A stretch of 64,000 nt of DNA from Vibrio cortegadensis (GCF_024347395.1 NZ_AP025472.1:2976001-3040000); one strand, 5' to 3'; positions 27,426 through 41,310 are shown, counted from the stretch's first letter. The notes: generated by a model from the sequence alone, not told the origin. Numbers and translations are program-made.

Positions 27426-27740
27426 ATGAACGATACGGAATTTCATCAACTTGTAGATACACAGATGCAAAACATTGAAGAAGCGATCGATGAATCGGGT
27501 GCGGATATTGATTTTGAGACATCTGGCAATGTGATGACGCTTGAATTTGATGATCGCAGTCAGATCATCATTAATCGCCAAGAGCCAATGCATGAGATCT
27601 GGTTAGCGTCTCGTTCGGGTGGTTTTCACTTCAAATTAATTGATGATAAATGGACATGCTCGAAAACGGGTATCGAACTCTTTGAGATGGTTAAGGAAGA
27701 GTGCGTAAAACACGCTGGTGAAGCGATTGATTGGGTTTAA
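27426..27740 (+). CDS. cyaY: Frataxin CyaY
   Basis: CyaY binds iron and modulates Fe-S cluster assembly through IscS. The 104-residue protein has the acidic N-terminal helix (MNDTEFHQLVDTQMQNIEEAID), acidic ridge residues and the beta-sheet motif MTLEFDD...IINRQEPMHEIWLAS followed by a tryptophan-containing GGFHF segment. It lies between lptM and cyaA, its conserved place in gamma-proteobacteria. Confidence 0.95.
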   Translation: MNDTEFHQLVDTQMQNIEEAIDESGADIDFETSGNVMTLEFDDRSQIIINRQEPMHEIWLASRSGGFHFKLIDDKWTCSKTGIELFEMVKEECVKHAGEAIDWV

Positions 27741-27779
27741 CCTGCTCATTTAGATCACTTGATAAGCAATGAAATCAAT

Positions 27780-27805
27780 AAAGGAGTGAATCATCACTCC
27801 TTTTT
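27780..27805. terminator. Bidirectional terminator between cyaY and cyaA
   Basis: AAAGGAGTGA and TCACTCCTTT form a 10-bp stem with a 4-base loop, followed by a T run. It lies between the ends of the convergent genes. Confidence 0.88.
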
Positions 27806-27824
27806 CATACCCAAAAGCTGAAAC

Positions 27825-30353
27825 CTAAGCATTCACCGCTTTAGAGGGTTTAGAGTGCGGTGATGAATCATTACGATAAGGCACGACGTAAGCTTCTCCA
27901 TCTTCCGGATGTACGATTTGGTAGTACTGCGGTAAGTTGAAGTTAATGTATTTCGACGAAACTTGGTTCTCATCTTTAACCGAGGTATAGAAGCTGTTTA
28001 CGCTTGCGATCATTTCATCTTTTTCACCATTATACTGGTGATACACTTCCACTTGGTTCGCTTCATCTAATACATAGATATTGAAACCTTGATCTGTATC
28101 TTCAAAGAAAAACTGAATCAAACCTTCACTCGCAAAGCCATCCACTACTCGTGGTAATTGGAACTCCTGATCACGATCCAACATCAACAGCGGTGAGCCT
28201 TTCAGCTTATTGGTCGAAATGCTGCGATAGAAATCGACGGAATTTTCGAGTTTTTGTACCGATACGCCACGGCGTTCAAAAAACAGGCCATACATTTGAT
28301 CAGCCAGACGAATCGCTTTAAAACGGCGACGTTTCTCTTGCTCTACGGGTTTAAGGCGCAAATCAATACATTCAGCCAAAAGCTGATACACCATATTACG
28401 CATCACACCGCGCAAATTCTTGCTGTAGCAGAACACATCAACGGATTCAGGGGGAATCGCATCTTGGTGCATTTTTCCGAGTACCGTTTTCAATGCATCT
28501 AGCATGGCGGTTTCACCCTTAAAATGCAGGGTTCTGACTTCGTGCCATGAATTTCGATACACCAAATCCACACTGCCCACTAAGCTTTTTGCTTCAGGCC
28601 CGAAACTAAAAATATCGATATTTTTCAAATCAACCTTAAGAGACTTACCACTTAATTCAGCAGTCGGATCATCTTCAAAGTTAATATACATCGCCAGTTG
28701 GCTAATTTCACACGGGCTCGCTAACGCTTGCATACTTGGGCGACGCTTACGAAGCGAGAAGGTATTTCTCAAGTCGCTGACCATCTGGTAAAACTTATCA
28801 ATATCAATATGCGCGTCACGAACAACCGAATGCAAACGGGTCGACTCCGTGATCAAGCCATTAAAAAATGACCACGCAACTAGCTTGCTTAAGTATTCAT
28901 GATGCTCTAACGCTGGTTGACCTATAATTCGATGAGCGATCAACGGCTGTTTATATAGATACCAACCGGCTTTATTACTGCGCCCTTCTCGAACTTCAAT
29001 AAAGCTAAGATCTTCTTCATGTAAATCTGGCGAGATCTGTGGATTAAGTAAGGTGACTTTTCCTGGAAGCACTTCAAAAGCGGCATACAGTTTTCGAGCT
29101 AATATGCTGATATCTTGCGGACTAATCGCAGACGTTATGCCATTACGACGAGCAAATTGGATCAGGTTTCGATAACTCAACATCAAAGCATCTAGTAATG
29201 AATGATGTACAATTTGAACGAGCTCAACCTTCCAATTACGGCGTGAATCTAATTCTTCAATAACCGACTCATTCCAATCCCATTTTTGGATCATGTCACT
29301 GAGCGCTTCACGACGCCAAGCTACCGATCCCATACTAGGCTCTCGGGACAACTTCTCATGGGTTTTTAAGTAGAAACAACGTCGAACTAAGTCCAAGCGA
29401 GTCGTATCATTGATACGAACCAAGTAACGAGTCACTTTCTCAAGCATCAAGTAATACGCATCCATGCCATAGAGATCGGGTTCATGGGCGAAAAAACGAC
29501 GCTTTGTATCAATACTTAATAACTGAGTGTGAGGGTACTCCCACGAATAGGCTTCAAGCAAAATGGCTTTCAATACGGATTTGTATGGCGAATCGATACT
29601 TTTGTATAACTGCCATAAGTTTGAGCCAAAATACTCTTCTGCTGGAATATGGTTCAATTGGCCAAAATCAATCCAGTCAGAACAATCAATGTAACCTTGG
29701 TCACACAAGCCTTGCACATATTCGTCGTAGCACTCTTCCATTTCTGGAGGCACAATTTGCCACAGCAATCGCTGGCCCGCCAAGCGCACAGCCGAACGAT
29801 AGAATTCATCAAGCAAAAGTAAATGCTGAGAAGACCCGCAGTTATCTCCGGTCATCTCCTCAGAATGGTTACTTCTGAAACGCTCTTCATTCATTAAAAA
29901 GAAGTTCGCTTCAACACCATAACCTTTCGCCCAATCAGTGATTAGTAAACATTTATTACTCAGATTCTCTTTATCATCACTACTCATTTGTGGTGATACA
30001 CATACCCAAATATCTAAATCACTTGATGTACTTTGCCCAATAGATGAAGTACTGCCCATGGTATACAAGCCCAATATCGCAGGCTTTTCTGCTGTATTAA
30101 GCTCTTGGGAAATAGTTAGTTGGGTATCTTCAATAAACTGCGATTGAATATCATTAAGTTCAAAATTATGGATACCAAAAGGCACTTGTTGATCGAAGTA
30201 ACCAGGGATCACAGGGTGATTAAAATGAAATAGGGTAGGAATGAGATGGAACACTCGCTGACTGGCTAAATCCATGAGAGCTAACGCACGATCAATGCGC
30301 TGTTGATTAAGGTTATCTAATCTTTGGATTAACGTTTGAGTGTAAGCCTGCAA
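27825..30353 (-). CDS. cyaA: Class I adenylate cyclase CyaA
   Basis: CyaA makes cAMP from ATP, the signal for CRP. The 842-residue protein from the TTG at 30353 has the nucleotidyltransferase motif GSTSSIGQSTSSDLDIW at about residues 100-116 and the long C-terminal regulatory part of class I cyclases. The frame runs back to an ATG at 30428, but I use the TTG because AAGGA lies seven bases upstream and QAYTQTLIQRL is the standard second residue onward; E. coli cyaA also starts with TTG. Promoter elements and CRP-like boxes lie just upstream. Confidence 0.95.
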   Translation of the reverse strand: MQAYTQTLIQRLDNLNQQRIDRALALMDLASQRVFHLIPTLFHFNHPVIPGYFDQQVPFGIHNFELNDIQSQFIEDTQLTISQELNTAEKPAILGLYTMGSTSSIGQSTSSDLDIWVCVSPQMSSDDKENLSNKCLLITDWAKGYGVEANFFLMNEERFRSNHSEEMTGDNCGSSQHLLLLDEFYRSAVRLAGQRLLWQIVPPEMEECYDEYVQGLCDQGYIDCSDWIDFGQLNHIPAEEYFGSNLWQLYKSIDSPYKSVLKAILLEAYSWEYPHTQLLSIDTKRRFFAHEPDLYGMDAYYLMLEKVTRYLVRINDTTRLDLVRRCFYLKTHEKLSREPSMGSVAWRREALSDMIQKWDWNESVIEELDSRRNWKVELVQIVHHSLLDALMLSYRNLIQFARRNGITSAISPQDISILARKLYAAFEVLPGKVTLLNPQISPDLHEEDLSFIEVREGRSNKAGWYLYKQPLIAHRIIGQPALEHHEYLSKLVAWSFFNGLITESTRLHSVVRDAHIDIDKFYQMVSDLRNTFSLRKRRPSMQALASPCEISQLAMYINFEDDPTAELSGKSLKVDLKNIDIFSFGPEAKSLVGSVDLVYRNSWHEVRTLHFKGETAMLDALKTVLGKMHQDAIPPESVDVFCYSKNLRGVMRNMVYQLLAECIDLRLKPVEQEKRRRFKAIRLADQMYGLFFERRGVSVQKLENSVDFYRSISTNKLKGSPLLMLDRDQEFQLPRVVDGFASEGLIQFFFEDTDQGFNIYVLDEANQVEVYHQYNGEKDEMIASVNSFYTSVKDENQVSSKYINFNLPQYYQIVHPEDGEAYVVPYRNDSSPHSKPSKAVNA

Positions 30354-30399
30354 GGTGTTTCCTTGGTTTGAGTATAAACGCACGTTTTGTTTATGTTTT

Positions 30400-30435
30400 A
30401 TTCTAAAGCGACAACAAAACGTGATCAATTTAACA
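30400..30435 (-). promoter_or_regulatory. Predicted cyaA promoter with overlapping CRP-like box
   Basis: On the minus strand TTGATC (30423-30428), a 17-base spacer and TAGAAT (30400-30405) form a sigma-70-like promoter about 50 bases before the TTG start. A CRP-like box, CGTGA-N6-TAACA on the plus strand (30420-30435; 8 of 10 consensus bases), covers the -35 element, a layout suited to repression by cAMP-CRP, as is known for E. coli cyaA. Confidence 0.5.
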
Positions 30436-30565
30436 CTTTTATCCTGAATGGTAAAGAATTTGCAATTTCATATCTCAGCGAACAAAGAGATAAAAACTGA
30501 CAAACGCTTGAGCGCCGATAGTGTCCACTCTAATGCTCTTCACTAATAATAGTCCATCTATCAAA

Positions 30566-30581
30566 TGAGAACTTTGTCACA
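30566..30581. promoter_or_regulatory. CRP-binding-site candidate in the cyaA-hemC gap
   Basis: TGAGA-N6-TCACA matches 9 of 10 consensus positions of TGTGA-N6-TCACA. It sits between the divergent cyaA and hemC genes; the remainder of this 347-base gap has no other gene. Confidence 0.5.
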
Positions 30582-30700
30582 CTATTTTGGCTAATTATTC
30601 ATATTCAATCACCGAATTATCACAGACTCGATCTAACAGTAATACTTTCGATATTTGAATGGTACGATTACCCCATTAATAGATAAGTATCGGAACTCAA

Positions 30701-31639
30701 ATGACAAACTCTTCCCCTATCCGCATTGCGACTCGCAAAAGCCCTCTAGCACTATGGCAAGCATACTTTGTTAAAGCCGAACTTGAAGCGGCCCATCCAG
30801 GTATAGAAGTCGAATTGGTTACCATGGTAACTAAAGGTGACATCATTCTTGATACACCACTTGCAAAGGTTGGCGGCAAAGGTTTGTTCGTAAAAGAGCT
30901 TGAAGTCGCGATGCTAGAAGGCCGTGCTGATCTGGCTGTTCACTCAATGAAAGATGTGCCAGTCGATTTTCCTGAAGGCTTAGGCTTAGTGACGATTTGT
31001 GAACGTGAAGACCCACGTGATGCCTTTGTTTCAAATACTTATGATTGCATTGAAGACTTACCTCAAGGTGCAACCGTTGGGACTTGTAGCTTACGCCGTC
31101 AATGTCAATTGAAAGAGCAGCGTCCTGATTTAATCATCAAAGAGTTGCGCGGTAATGTTGGAACTCGCTTAGGCAAACTCGATGCTGGTAATTATGATGC
31201 TATTGTACTTGCGGCTGCGGGGCTAAAGCGCCTTGAACTTGAAGAACGCATTCGCAGCTTTATCGAACCGGAACAATCATTGCCTGCTGTTGGCCAAGGT
31301 GCTGTTGGTATTGAATGTCGCCTAGATGACGAACGCGTTATTTCACTACTTAGTGCATTAAATCACAAAGACACAGCCGATCGCGTTCTATGTGAGCGAG
31401 CGATGAACCTCACCTTAGAAGGTGGCTGCCAAGTTCCTATTGGCAGTTACTCTTTACTCGATGGCGATGATATTTGGCTACGTGCGCTTGTTGGCGAACC
31501 AGACGGTTCAAAAATTGTACGTGGTGAAATTAAAGGCCATAGAGAAGACGCGGAAACTCTAGGTGTGACTTTAGCCAACCAACTTTTAGAAGATGGTGCG
31601 CGTGAAATTCTAGAAAAACTTTACTCTGAACACGATTAA
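30701..31639 (+). CDS. hemC: Porphobilinogen deaminase HemC
   Basis: HemC joins four porphobilinogens into hydroxymethylbilane, an early heme step. The 312 residues show RIATRKSPLALWQA, KGLFVKELE, AVHSMKDVP and the dipyrromethane-cofactor Cys near residue 243 (GGCQVPIGSY). It leads the hemC-hemD-hemX-hemY operon; hemD starts two bases after its stop. The ATG at 30701 fits the family N-terminus. Confidence 0.97.
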   Translation: MTNSSPIRIATRKSPLALWQAYFVKAELEAAHPGIEVELVTMVTKGDIILDTPLAKVGGKGLFVKELEVAMLEGRADLAVHSMKDVPVDFPEGLGLVTICEREDPRDAFVSNTYDCIEDLPQGATVGTCSLRRQCQLKEQRPDLIIKELRGNVGTRLGKLDAGNYDAIVLAAAGLKRLELEERIRSFIEPEQSLPAVGQGAVGIECRLDDERVISLLSALNHKDTADRVLCERAMNLTLEGGCQVPIGSYSLLDGDDIWLRALVGEPDGSKIVRGEIKGHREDAETLGVTLANQLLEDGAREILEKLYSEHD

Positions 31640-31641
31640 TC

Positions 31642-32370
31642 ATGACTGTGTTGGTCACTAGACCCGATCAACAAGGGCGAGAACTTTGCCAGCAATTGGT
31701 GGGGGTGGGGATTCCTGCAATCCACCATCCGCTCATTAATATTGTCGCAAACCCTAATGGAAACAATTTAGCTCACCAACTTGCGGAATGTGACATCTTA
31801 ATAGCCATAAGCCAACACGCTGTAAATTTCGCCCAGCAATTGCTCTCAAATGCTTCTTCAAACTGGCCTGCGGGTATTATTTACCTTGGCGTTGGTCAAA
31901 AAACAGCACACTATTTAAGCAAACTATCGAAACAAAAAGTAAACTATCCGCTTGTAGGGGATAGTGAGCACTTGTTGGAAATACCAGAACTACAAGATGT
32001 TGATGGAAAAAGAATTTTAATTTTACGCGGTAATGGTGGCCGTGAGTTAATTTATCAACGCTTAGTTCAACGCCAAGCAAAGGTTGAATATTGTGAAACC
32101 TACTGCAGAGAATTTATCTCATTTTCTGCAGAATCAGCATTCCCTTATTGGCAACAACATGACGTTACTCGCATTGTGATAACAAGTAGTGAACAACTCG
32201 CGTTTCTTGTCTCTCAAACACCACCAATTTATCAGACTTGGCTGTTTAACCTTCAACTGCTCGTTCCAAGTCAACGTATTGTAGAAACAGCAATAAATTT
32301 AGGCTTTATAAACGCGCTGAACGTAGGTAGCGCATCAAATTCAGATTTACTGGCTACTCTCCAGCCATAG
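31642..32370 (+). CDS. hemD: Uroporphyrinogen-III synthase HemD
   Basis: HemD cyclises hydroxymethylbilane with inversion of ring D to give uroporphyrinogen III. The 242-residue protein has the two-domain HemD layout: VLVTRPDQQGREL at the start, HHPLINI and a C-terminal GSAS segment. HemD is weakly conserved in sequence, so the call leans on its tight spacing (two bases) after hemC and hemX/hemY after it. Confidence 0.94.
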   Translation: MTVLVTRPDQQGRELCQQLVGVGIPAIHHPLINIVANPNGNNLAHQLAECDILIAISQHAVNFAQQLLSNASSNWPAGIIYLGVGQKTAHYLSKLSKQKVNYPLVGDSEHLLEIPELQDVDGKRILILRGNGGRELIYQRLVQRQAKVEYCETYCREFISFSAESAFPYWQQHDVTRIVITSSEQLAFLVSQTPPIYQTWLFNLQLLVPSQRIVETAINLGFINALNVGSASNSDLLATLQP

Positions 32371-32387
32371 CACAACAGGATATAAGT

Positions 32388-33605
32388 ATGACAAGTAAAA
32401 AAAACAATCAGCATATTGAACCTGAAGATAAGAACGAAAAAAACCACCCCGTAGTTGACGAAACTTCTGTTGAAGCCGAAAGCCTTACGCCTGAAGCCAA
32501 GCAAGAAGAGCAAAGCATGCCTCCTCAACCTGAGAAAGAAAATGCGCCAGCACAACCTGCTGAATTTGTAGAAAAACAAGGAAAACGCGGCGTCAAACTC
32601 GGTACTGTTGCGATTATTTTATCCATTATTTTTGGTGGCGGATTAACATTCCAAATGCAGCAAAAAGATGCCGAGTACCAACAACAAATCTCAGCATTAA
32701 AAGATCAGCTAGGACAAGCTCAAACATCAATGCAGAGTGAGCTTAATAACGTTAAAAATGAAACCATCGAGAAAGCGACGGTTGCGAGCCATAAAGCTGA
32801 AGTCATTTTAGGTCAACAACAAAAAAGCATTGAAAGCCTTCAACTTGCGATTGCCGATGTTAAAGGCCGCCGACCAAATGATTGGTTGCTAGCAGAAGCC
32901 GATTACCTAGTAAAACTTGCAGGCCGTAAATTATTCCTAGAACAGGACGTGGTAAGTGCAACTAAGCTAATGGAAAGTGCGGATCAGCGCATAGCGGCAT
33001 TGAATGATCCAAGCCTTGTCCCTCTGCGTCAAGCAATGGCTAACGACATCACCAAATTAAGAACCATTCCACTCATTGATAGAGATGGTCTCGTTCTACG
33101 CTTAACAAGCCTTCAACAGCAAGTGAATAAACTTCCATTAGCCAATGCAATTCTTCCTGACGCACCTCAAGAAGTTAAAAAAGAAGTATCTCAAGATATC
33201 AATGATTGGCAGACTAACTTAACGACCTCACTCAAAGCATTCTCCGAGCAGTTTATTACCTTCCGAACTCGTGATGGTAATGTCATCCCTCTTCTCTCTC
33301 CTGAGCAGCACTTCTATTTAAGAGAGAACATTAAAGCCAAATTAGAAACAGCAATCAAAGCTGTTTATGTTGACCAACAAGAGATATACACCACGGCTTT
33401 ATCGGTCGCGAATGATTGGTCTCAAGCTTTCTTCAATCAAGATGATAATGCCGTAAAAGAGTTCAATAAGAGTTTGAATCAGCTAAGTAAGCAGAATGTT
33501 CAGGTTGAATACCCAGTGAAACTGCAAACACAAAATGTTCTATCCGATGTAATAACCGATCGTCTGCGCCGTGAAGTGACAACCATCATTACGGAGGAGA
33601 AATAA
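32388..33605 (+). CDS. hemX: HemX-like membrane protein of the heme operon
   Basis: A 405-residue protein with a charged, acidic N-terminus, one membrane segment (about residues 62-85), then a long coiled-coil-rich periplasmic region. It shares the name uroporphyrinogen-III C-methyltransferase in many annotations, but I see no SAM-methyltransferase motif, so an enzymatic role is not supported. A supporting or structural role in heme synthesis is possible. Its stop overlaps the hemY start by one base. Confidence 0.88.
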   Translation: MTSKKNNQHIEPEDKNEKNHPVVDETSVEAESLTPEAKQEEQSMPPQPEKENAPAQPAEFVEKQGKRGVKLGTVAIILSIIFGGGLTFQMQQKDAEYQQQISALKDQLGQAQTSMQSELNNVKNETIEKATVASHKAEVILGQQQKSIESLQLAIADVKGRRPNDWLLAEADYLVKLAGRKLFLEQDVVSATKLMESADQRIAALNDPSLVPLRQAMANDITKLRTIPLIDRDGLVLRLTSLQQQVNKLPLANAILPDAPQEVKKEVSQDINDWQTNLTTSLKAFSEQFITFRTRDGNVIPLLSPEQHFYLRENIKAKLETAIKAVYVDQQEIYTTALSVANDWSQAFFNQDDNAVKEFNKSLNQLSKQNVQVEYPVKLQTQNVLSDVITDRLRREVTTIITEEK

Positions 33606-34786
33606 TGATACGTTGGATTTTTCTTTTCATTATCCTTGGGGCTGGACTATTCGTCGGAACCCAATTTTCAGGACAGCAGGGTTACGTACTGATCTCTATC
33701 GCTGAAAAAACCATAGAGATGAGTGTCACTACATTAGTGCTAATGATTATTGCACTGCTTGCTATCTTATTTGGCTTAGAGTTCCTATTTAAAAAAGCAT
33801 TGTACGCAAGCTCAACAACATGGAACTGGTTTAGCGTCCGTAAGTTGAAGCGTTCTCGCCGCTATACCAACGAAGGCATCATAAAATTGCTAGAAGGTGA
33901 TTGGAAAGGGGCTGAGAAAAAAGTCACTCGCTGGGCAAACCACCACGATATGCCTTTACTCTGCTATTTAGTCGCATCTGAAGCAGCACAAGGCATGGGC
34001 GATAAAGAGAAGCGTGATAACTATTTAGCGTTAGCAAGTAAAGAAGAAAACTCTCACCTTGCTGTTGAGCTAACTAAGGCGAAGCAATCGGTACGCGATA
34101 GTGAATTTGATAAAGCATTCGATATCTTGTCATCACTTAAATCAAGTTACCCAAATAACAGCATTGTATTGAACCTACTGAAAACCACCTACATGGAATT
34201 AAGCCTATGGCAACCACTATTGGATTTGCTGCCTAAACTTGTTAAAGCTAAGCAAATCGATAGTGAAGAGCACGCGAGCTTAACTCAAACGGCGCAGTGC
34301 GGTTTATTAACAGAGGTTGCTCAACAACAAGGAAGTGAAGGCTTAATTAGCCATTGGGACTCCCTACCTCGCAAAGTAAAGCAGAGCCAACATCTAACTC
34401 ATTGCTTTGTTAAACAGCTTATTGCAAGAAAAGCTGATTCTGAAGCCTATACGGTTGTCAAAGAAGCTCTGAAAAAGAACCCAAGCCCTGAGCTTTTTAC
34501 CCTATTGCCTGAAATGAATCTTCCTGATGCATATCCTGCGACGATCCTATTGGAAAAAACATTGAATAAGGACAGTAGCAATGCGGAAGCGCACAGTGCT
34601 CTAGCTCAATTCTACTTACGAGATCAAAAGTGGAAAGAAGCACAAGACCACTTTGAAAAAGCACTAGAGTTACGTGCAAGCGTGTCTGACTACAGTTATC
34701 TTTCTGACGCGCTAGAGAAGCAAAACTTAACGAAAGCAGCCCATGAGGTGTCTCGTAAAGCTCTAGAGCTAATGAATCCCGCTTAA
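33605..34786 (+). CDS. hemY: HemY-like TPR inner-membrane protein
   Basis: HemY of enterobacteria and vibrios (not the Bacillus protoporphyrinogen oxidase of that name) has two N-terminal membrane segments (about 1-22 and 38-62) and a TPR-like helical C-terminus, here visible as repeats such as AEAHSALAQFYLRDQKWKEAQDHFEKALEL. It probably scaffolds heme-pathway proteins. The operon ends at a strong hairpin 26 bases beyond the stop. Confidence 0.9.
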   Translation: MIRWIFLFIILGAGLFVGTQFSGQQGYVLISIAEKTIEMSVTTLVLMIIALLAILFGLEFLFKKALYASSTTWNWFSVRKLKRSRRYTNEGIIKLLEGDWKGAEKKVTRWANHHDMPLLCYLVASEAAQGMGDKEKRDNYLALASKEENSHLAVELTKAKQSVRDSEFDKAFDILSSLKSSYPNNSIVLNLLKTTYMELSLWQPLLDLLPKLVKAKQIDSEEHASLTQTAQCGLLTEVAQQQGSEGLISHWDSLPRKVKQSQHLTHCFVKQLIARKADSEAYTVVKEALKKNPSPELFTLLPEMNLPDAYPATILLEKTLNKDSSNAEAHSALAQFYLRDQKWKEAQDHFEKALELRASVSDYSYLSDALEKQNLTKAAHEVSRKALELMNPA

Positions 34787-34811
34787 AATATCATTAGCCA
34801 TTATCGTGATT

Positions 34812-34838
34812 AAGCCGATGTTTATCATCGGCTTTTTT
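34812..34838 (+). terminator. Terminator of the hem operon
   Basis: AAGCCGATG and CATCGGCTT form a 9-bp stem with loop TTTAT, followed by a T run. Confidence 0.92.
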
Positions 34839-34914
34839 GAACATTTCATTCAGTCTTCATTCATCAAACATAGCATACACTATAGGTAATCCAATTATAC
34901 AGAAGGCCTAGCTT

Positions 34915-35244
34915 ATGCTAAAGATCACTGCCATTTTACTAATTGCAACTATCAGTACTGGTGCTTATGCCGACAACATTAATATCAGCGCAGGTGAGAG
35001 TACTTACAAAACCCTATGTGTTTCTTGCCATGGTGAATTAGGTCATGGCGACGGCCTAGCTGGAAAGGCTTTATCAGAGCAACCCTCAAATATTTACGAA
35101 GGTCTAAACTCGTGGTTTGAGCCTGAGTATGAACTTATCGATACTGTGCTAAACGGTAATGAAGGCATGCCGGCCTGGAGAAGTGTATTGGAAGAAAAAG
35201 ATGTAAAGAATATCTTTGCATACATCCAAAAGATCAACGGATAA
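34915..35244 (+). CDS. Small periplasmic cytochrome c
   Basis: A 109-residue c-type cytochrome: an N-terminal signal peptide ending near AYA-DN, a heme motif CVSCH at residues 35-39 and a likely axial Met in NEGMPAW near residue 85. It resembles single-heme soluble cytochromes that carry electrons in the periplasm. Its partner oxidase or reductase is not in the window. AGAAGG precedes the ATG by about ten bases, and it is transcribed separately from hemY, which has its own terminator. Confidence 0.85.
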   Translation: MLKITAILLIATISTGAYADNINISAGESTYKTLCVSCHGELGHGDGLAGKALSEQPSNIYEGLNSWFEPEYELIDTVLNGNEGMPAWRSVLEEKDVKNIFAYIQKING

Positions 35245-35412
35245 CCAATCGCATAACATCTCGAGCTCGTCGAGGTAGGATGTCTTAGTGTTTCAAATGC
35301 ATTCTAGGTCTAGATTGATCCACTTTGGCTTTTGTATTAGCGACACATGTAGTATCACCTATACCGTCTATATAAGCATAAAGACTATAATTTTGTCTAA
35401 GTTACAGACGTA

Positions 35413-35444
35413 AAAAAGCCCTAATCTTTCGATTAGGGCTTTTT
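35413..35444 (-). terminator. Terminator of the rRNA operon
   Basis: A 14-bp perfect stem (AAAAAGCCCTAATC / GATTAGGGCTTTTT) with loop TTTC lies just beyond tRNA-Asp; on the minus strand it ends in a T run. Confidence 0.95.
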
Positions 35445-35452
35445 AAAATAAG

Positions 35453-35529
35453 TGGCGGAGTGGACGGGACTCGAACCCGCGACCCCCGGCGTGACAGGCC
35501 GGTATTCTAACCAACTGAACTACCACTCC
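35453..35529 (-). tRNA. tRNA-Asp (GTC)
   Basis: A 77-base tRNA with encoded CCA, anticodon GTC, acceptor GGAGTGG, the T-loop GGTTCGAGTCC and the D-loop GTTCAGTTGG. It is the last gene of the rRNA operon, downstream of 5S. Confidence 0.97.
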
Positions 35530-35623
35530 GCAGTGGTATCTTTTACTAAATAAAGTCTTATGGTTAGATTGCTTTATCTAGTTTTGCCTTTAGATTTTTC
35601 AAAATCTAAAAACAAGTAAACAA

Positions 35624-35741
35624 GCCTGGCGATGTCCTACTCTCACATGGGGAAGCCCCACACTACCATCGGCGCTACTGCGTTTCACTTCTGAGTTCGG
35701 CATGGGATCAGGTGGGTCCGCAACGCTATGGTCGCCAAGCA
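35624..35741 (-). rRNA. rrf: 5S ribosomal RNA
   Basis: The minus strand begins near GCTTGGCGACCATAGCG and ends near CGCCAGGC, the ends of gamma-proteobacterial 5S rRNA pairing with each other. Length is about 116-118 bases. Exact ends are estimated. Confidence 0.95.
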
Positions 35742-35859
35742 AATTCTTTCTTCTCTGATTTTCTTTCAGAAAAGTAATCTGGAAAGCTGTTTTTGTTCTC
35801 TAAACTCATTCAAGTTTGTCTGTATATATCGAGTCCATCAAAACCCCTTGGGTGTTGTA

Positions 35860-38749
<2,890 letters not shown>

Positions 38750-38980
38750 ATACAACCCGAAAGGGTCTTGTGTATGGCAACTAACCAAGGTTTTTGGTTG
38801 TCATTAAGAAGGGTTAATTCTCAATGACTGTTTGCCGGACTCAATAATGGAACAATGTAAACATTATTCCGAATACAAGACACTTGAATGTGTTTGTGTG
38901 TTTATCAATAAAGATAAACATTGAGAACTTTTAAATTTGATTTGAGTTACTCGTAAGTAATCAAATCAGTCAGCTTTCCA

Positions 38981-38996
38981 AATTGTTAAAGAGCTT
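38981..38996 (-). promoter_or_regulatory. boxA antitermination element in the 16S-23S spacer
   Basis: On the minus strand GCTCTTTAACAATT matches the rrn boxA (TGCTCTTTAACA), which loads the NusB-NusE complex so that RNA polymerase resists rho through 23S. It lies between tRNA-Ala and 23S. Confidence 0.85.
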
Positions 38997-39074
38997 GATT
39001 TCTAAACATAAAGCTTTCGAAACCATTTTTAAAAACACTTAATTCTTCATATTTCAAAGAAGTGTGCTTAAAGA

Positions 39075-39150
39075 TGGTGGAGCTATGCGGGATCGAACCG
39101 CAGACCTCCTGCGTGCAAGGCAGGCGCTCTCCCAGCTGAGCTATAGCCCC
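39075..39150 (-). tRNA. tRNA-Ala (TGC)
   Basis: A 76-base tRNA in the 16S-23S spacer with anticodon TGC, acceptor GGGGCTA with encoded CCA, and T-loop GGTTCGATCCC. Confidence 0.97.
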
Positions 39151-39189
39151 ATCTGTGTTTGTCGATATTGTTCCAAACCTAAAAAGGAT

Positions 39190-39266
39190 TGGTGGGTCTG
39201 AGTGGACTTGAACCACCGACCTCCCGCTTATCAGGCGAGCGCTCTAACCAGCTGAGCTACAGACCC
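39190..39266 (-). tRNA. tRNA-Ile (GAT)
   Basis: A 77-base tRNA in the 16S-23S spacer with anticodon GAT, acceptor GGGTCTG, encoded CCA and T-loop GGTTCAAGTCC. Together with tRNA-Ala it is the common rrn spacer pair. Confidence 0.97.
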
Positions 39267-39335
39267 AATATCGTCTCTTTTACTTTTTAAACCTAATCAA
39301 TCTGTGTGGGTACTCATCGTGAAAATCTTCGTATA

Positions 39336-40882
<1,547 letters not shown>

Positions 40883-41131
40883 GTTTTTTGCATCCTAAGA
40901 TGCGGCTCAATGAATACTGACTTCAAAACTACTATGTAATTTTAAAGCTATTACCATTCCAACAGAATGATAATGAATTGACTGTGCCAAGTTCTAAGAA
41001 CTTGTATTGGTCACTCAGTTCATTGATATCTTTTGTTTCGACTTAATTTACTTTCGCTTTAAAAAGCGAAAACAAACAGTACGAAACTAGTGATTATCAT
41101 CAACGAGTGCCCACACAGATTGATAGGTCTA

Positions 41132-41147
41132 AATTGTTAAAGAGCTT
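41132..41147 (-). promoter_or_regulatory. boxA antitermination element in the rRNA leader
   Basis: On the minus strand AAGCTCTTTAACAATT lies in the leader between the promoters and 16S. It is the same element as in the spacer at 38981. Confidence 0.87.
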
Positions 41148-41193
41148 TACTTCAAGTTTTAAGCCTTTCAGCTTTCGTTTGAAGTGGACGGCC

Positions 41194-41221
41194 ATTTTAG
41201 CGATATAAGCGATAGTGTCAA
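41194..41221 (-). promoter_or_regulatory. rRNA promoter P2
   Basis: On the minus strand TTGACA (41216-41221), a 16-base spacer and TAAAAT (41194-41199) are followed by a GC-rich discriminator (GGCCG). Confidence 0.8.
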
Positions 41222-41310
41222 ACACTTTCTTAATTTATTTCACTTCAAATTTTCGTCTAACCTAACTGCTAATCCCTTATTGAATAAGGTCTCGTTGTTA
41301 GGAGTTGCGC

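Noticed and set aside
27351..27593. Long upstream extension of lptM
   Set aside because: It covers the divergent cyaY start region and lacks a signal; the lipoprotein start at 27350 explains the gene.
35245..35412. Short inverted repeat after the cytochrome c gene
   Set aside because: Stems of only five bases and no T run; not supported as a terminator.
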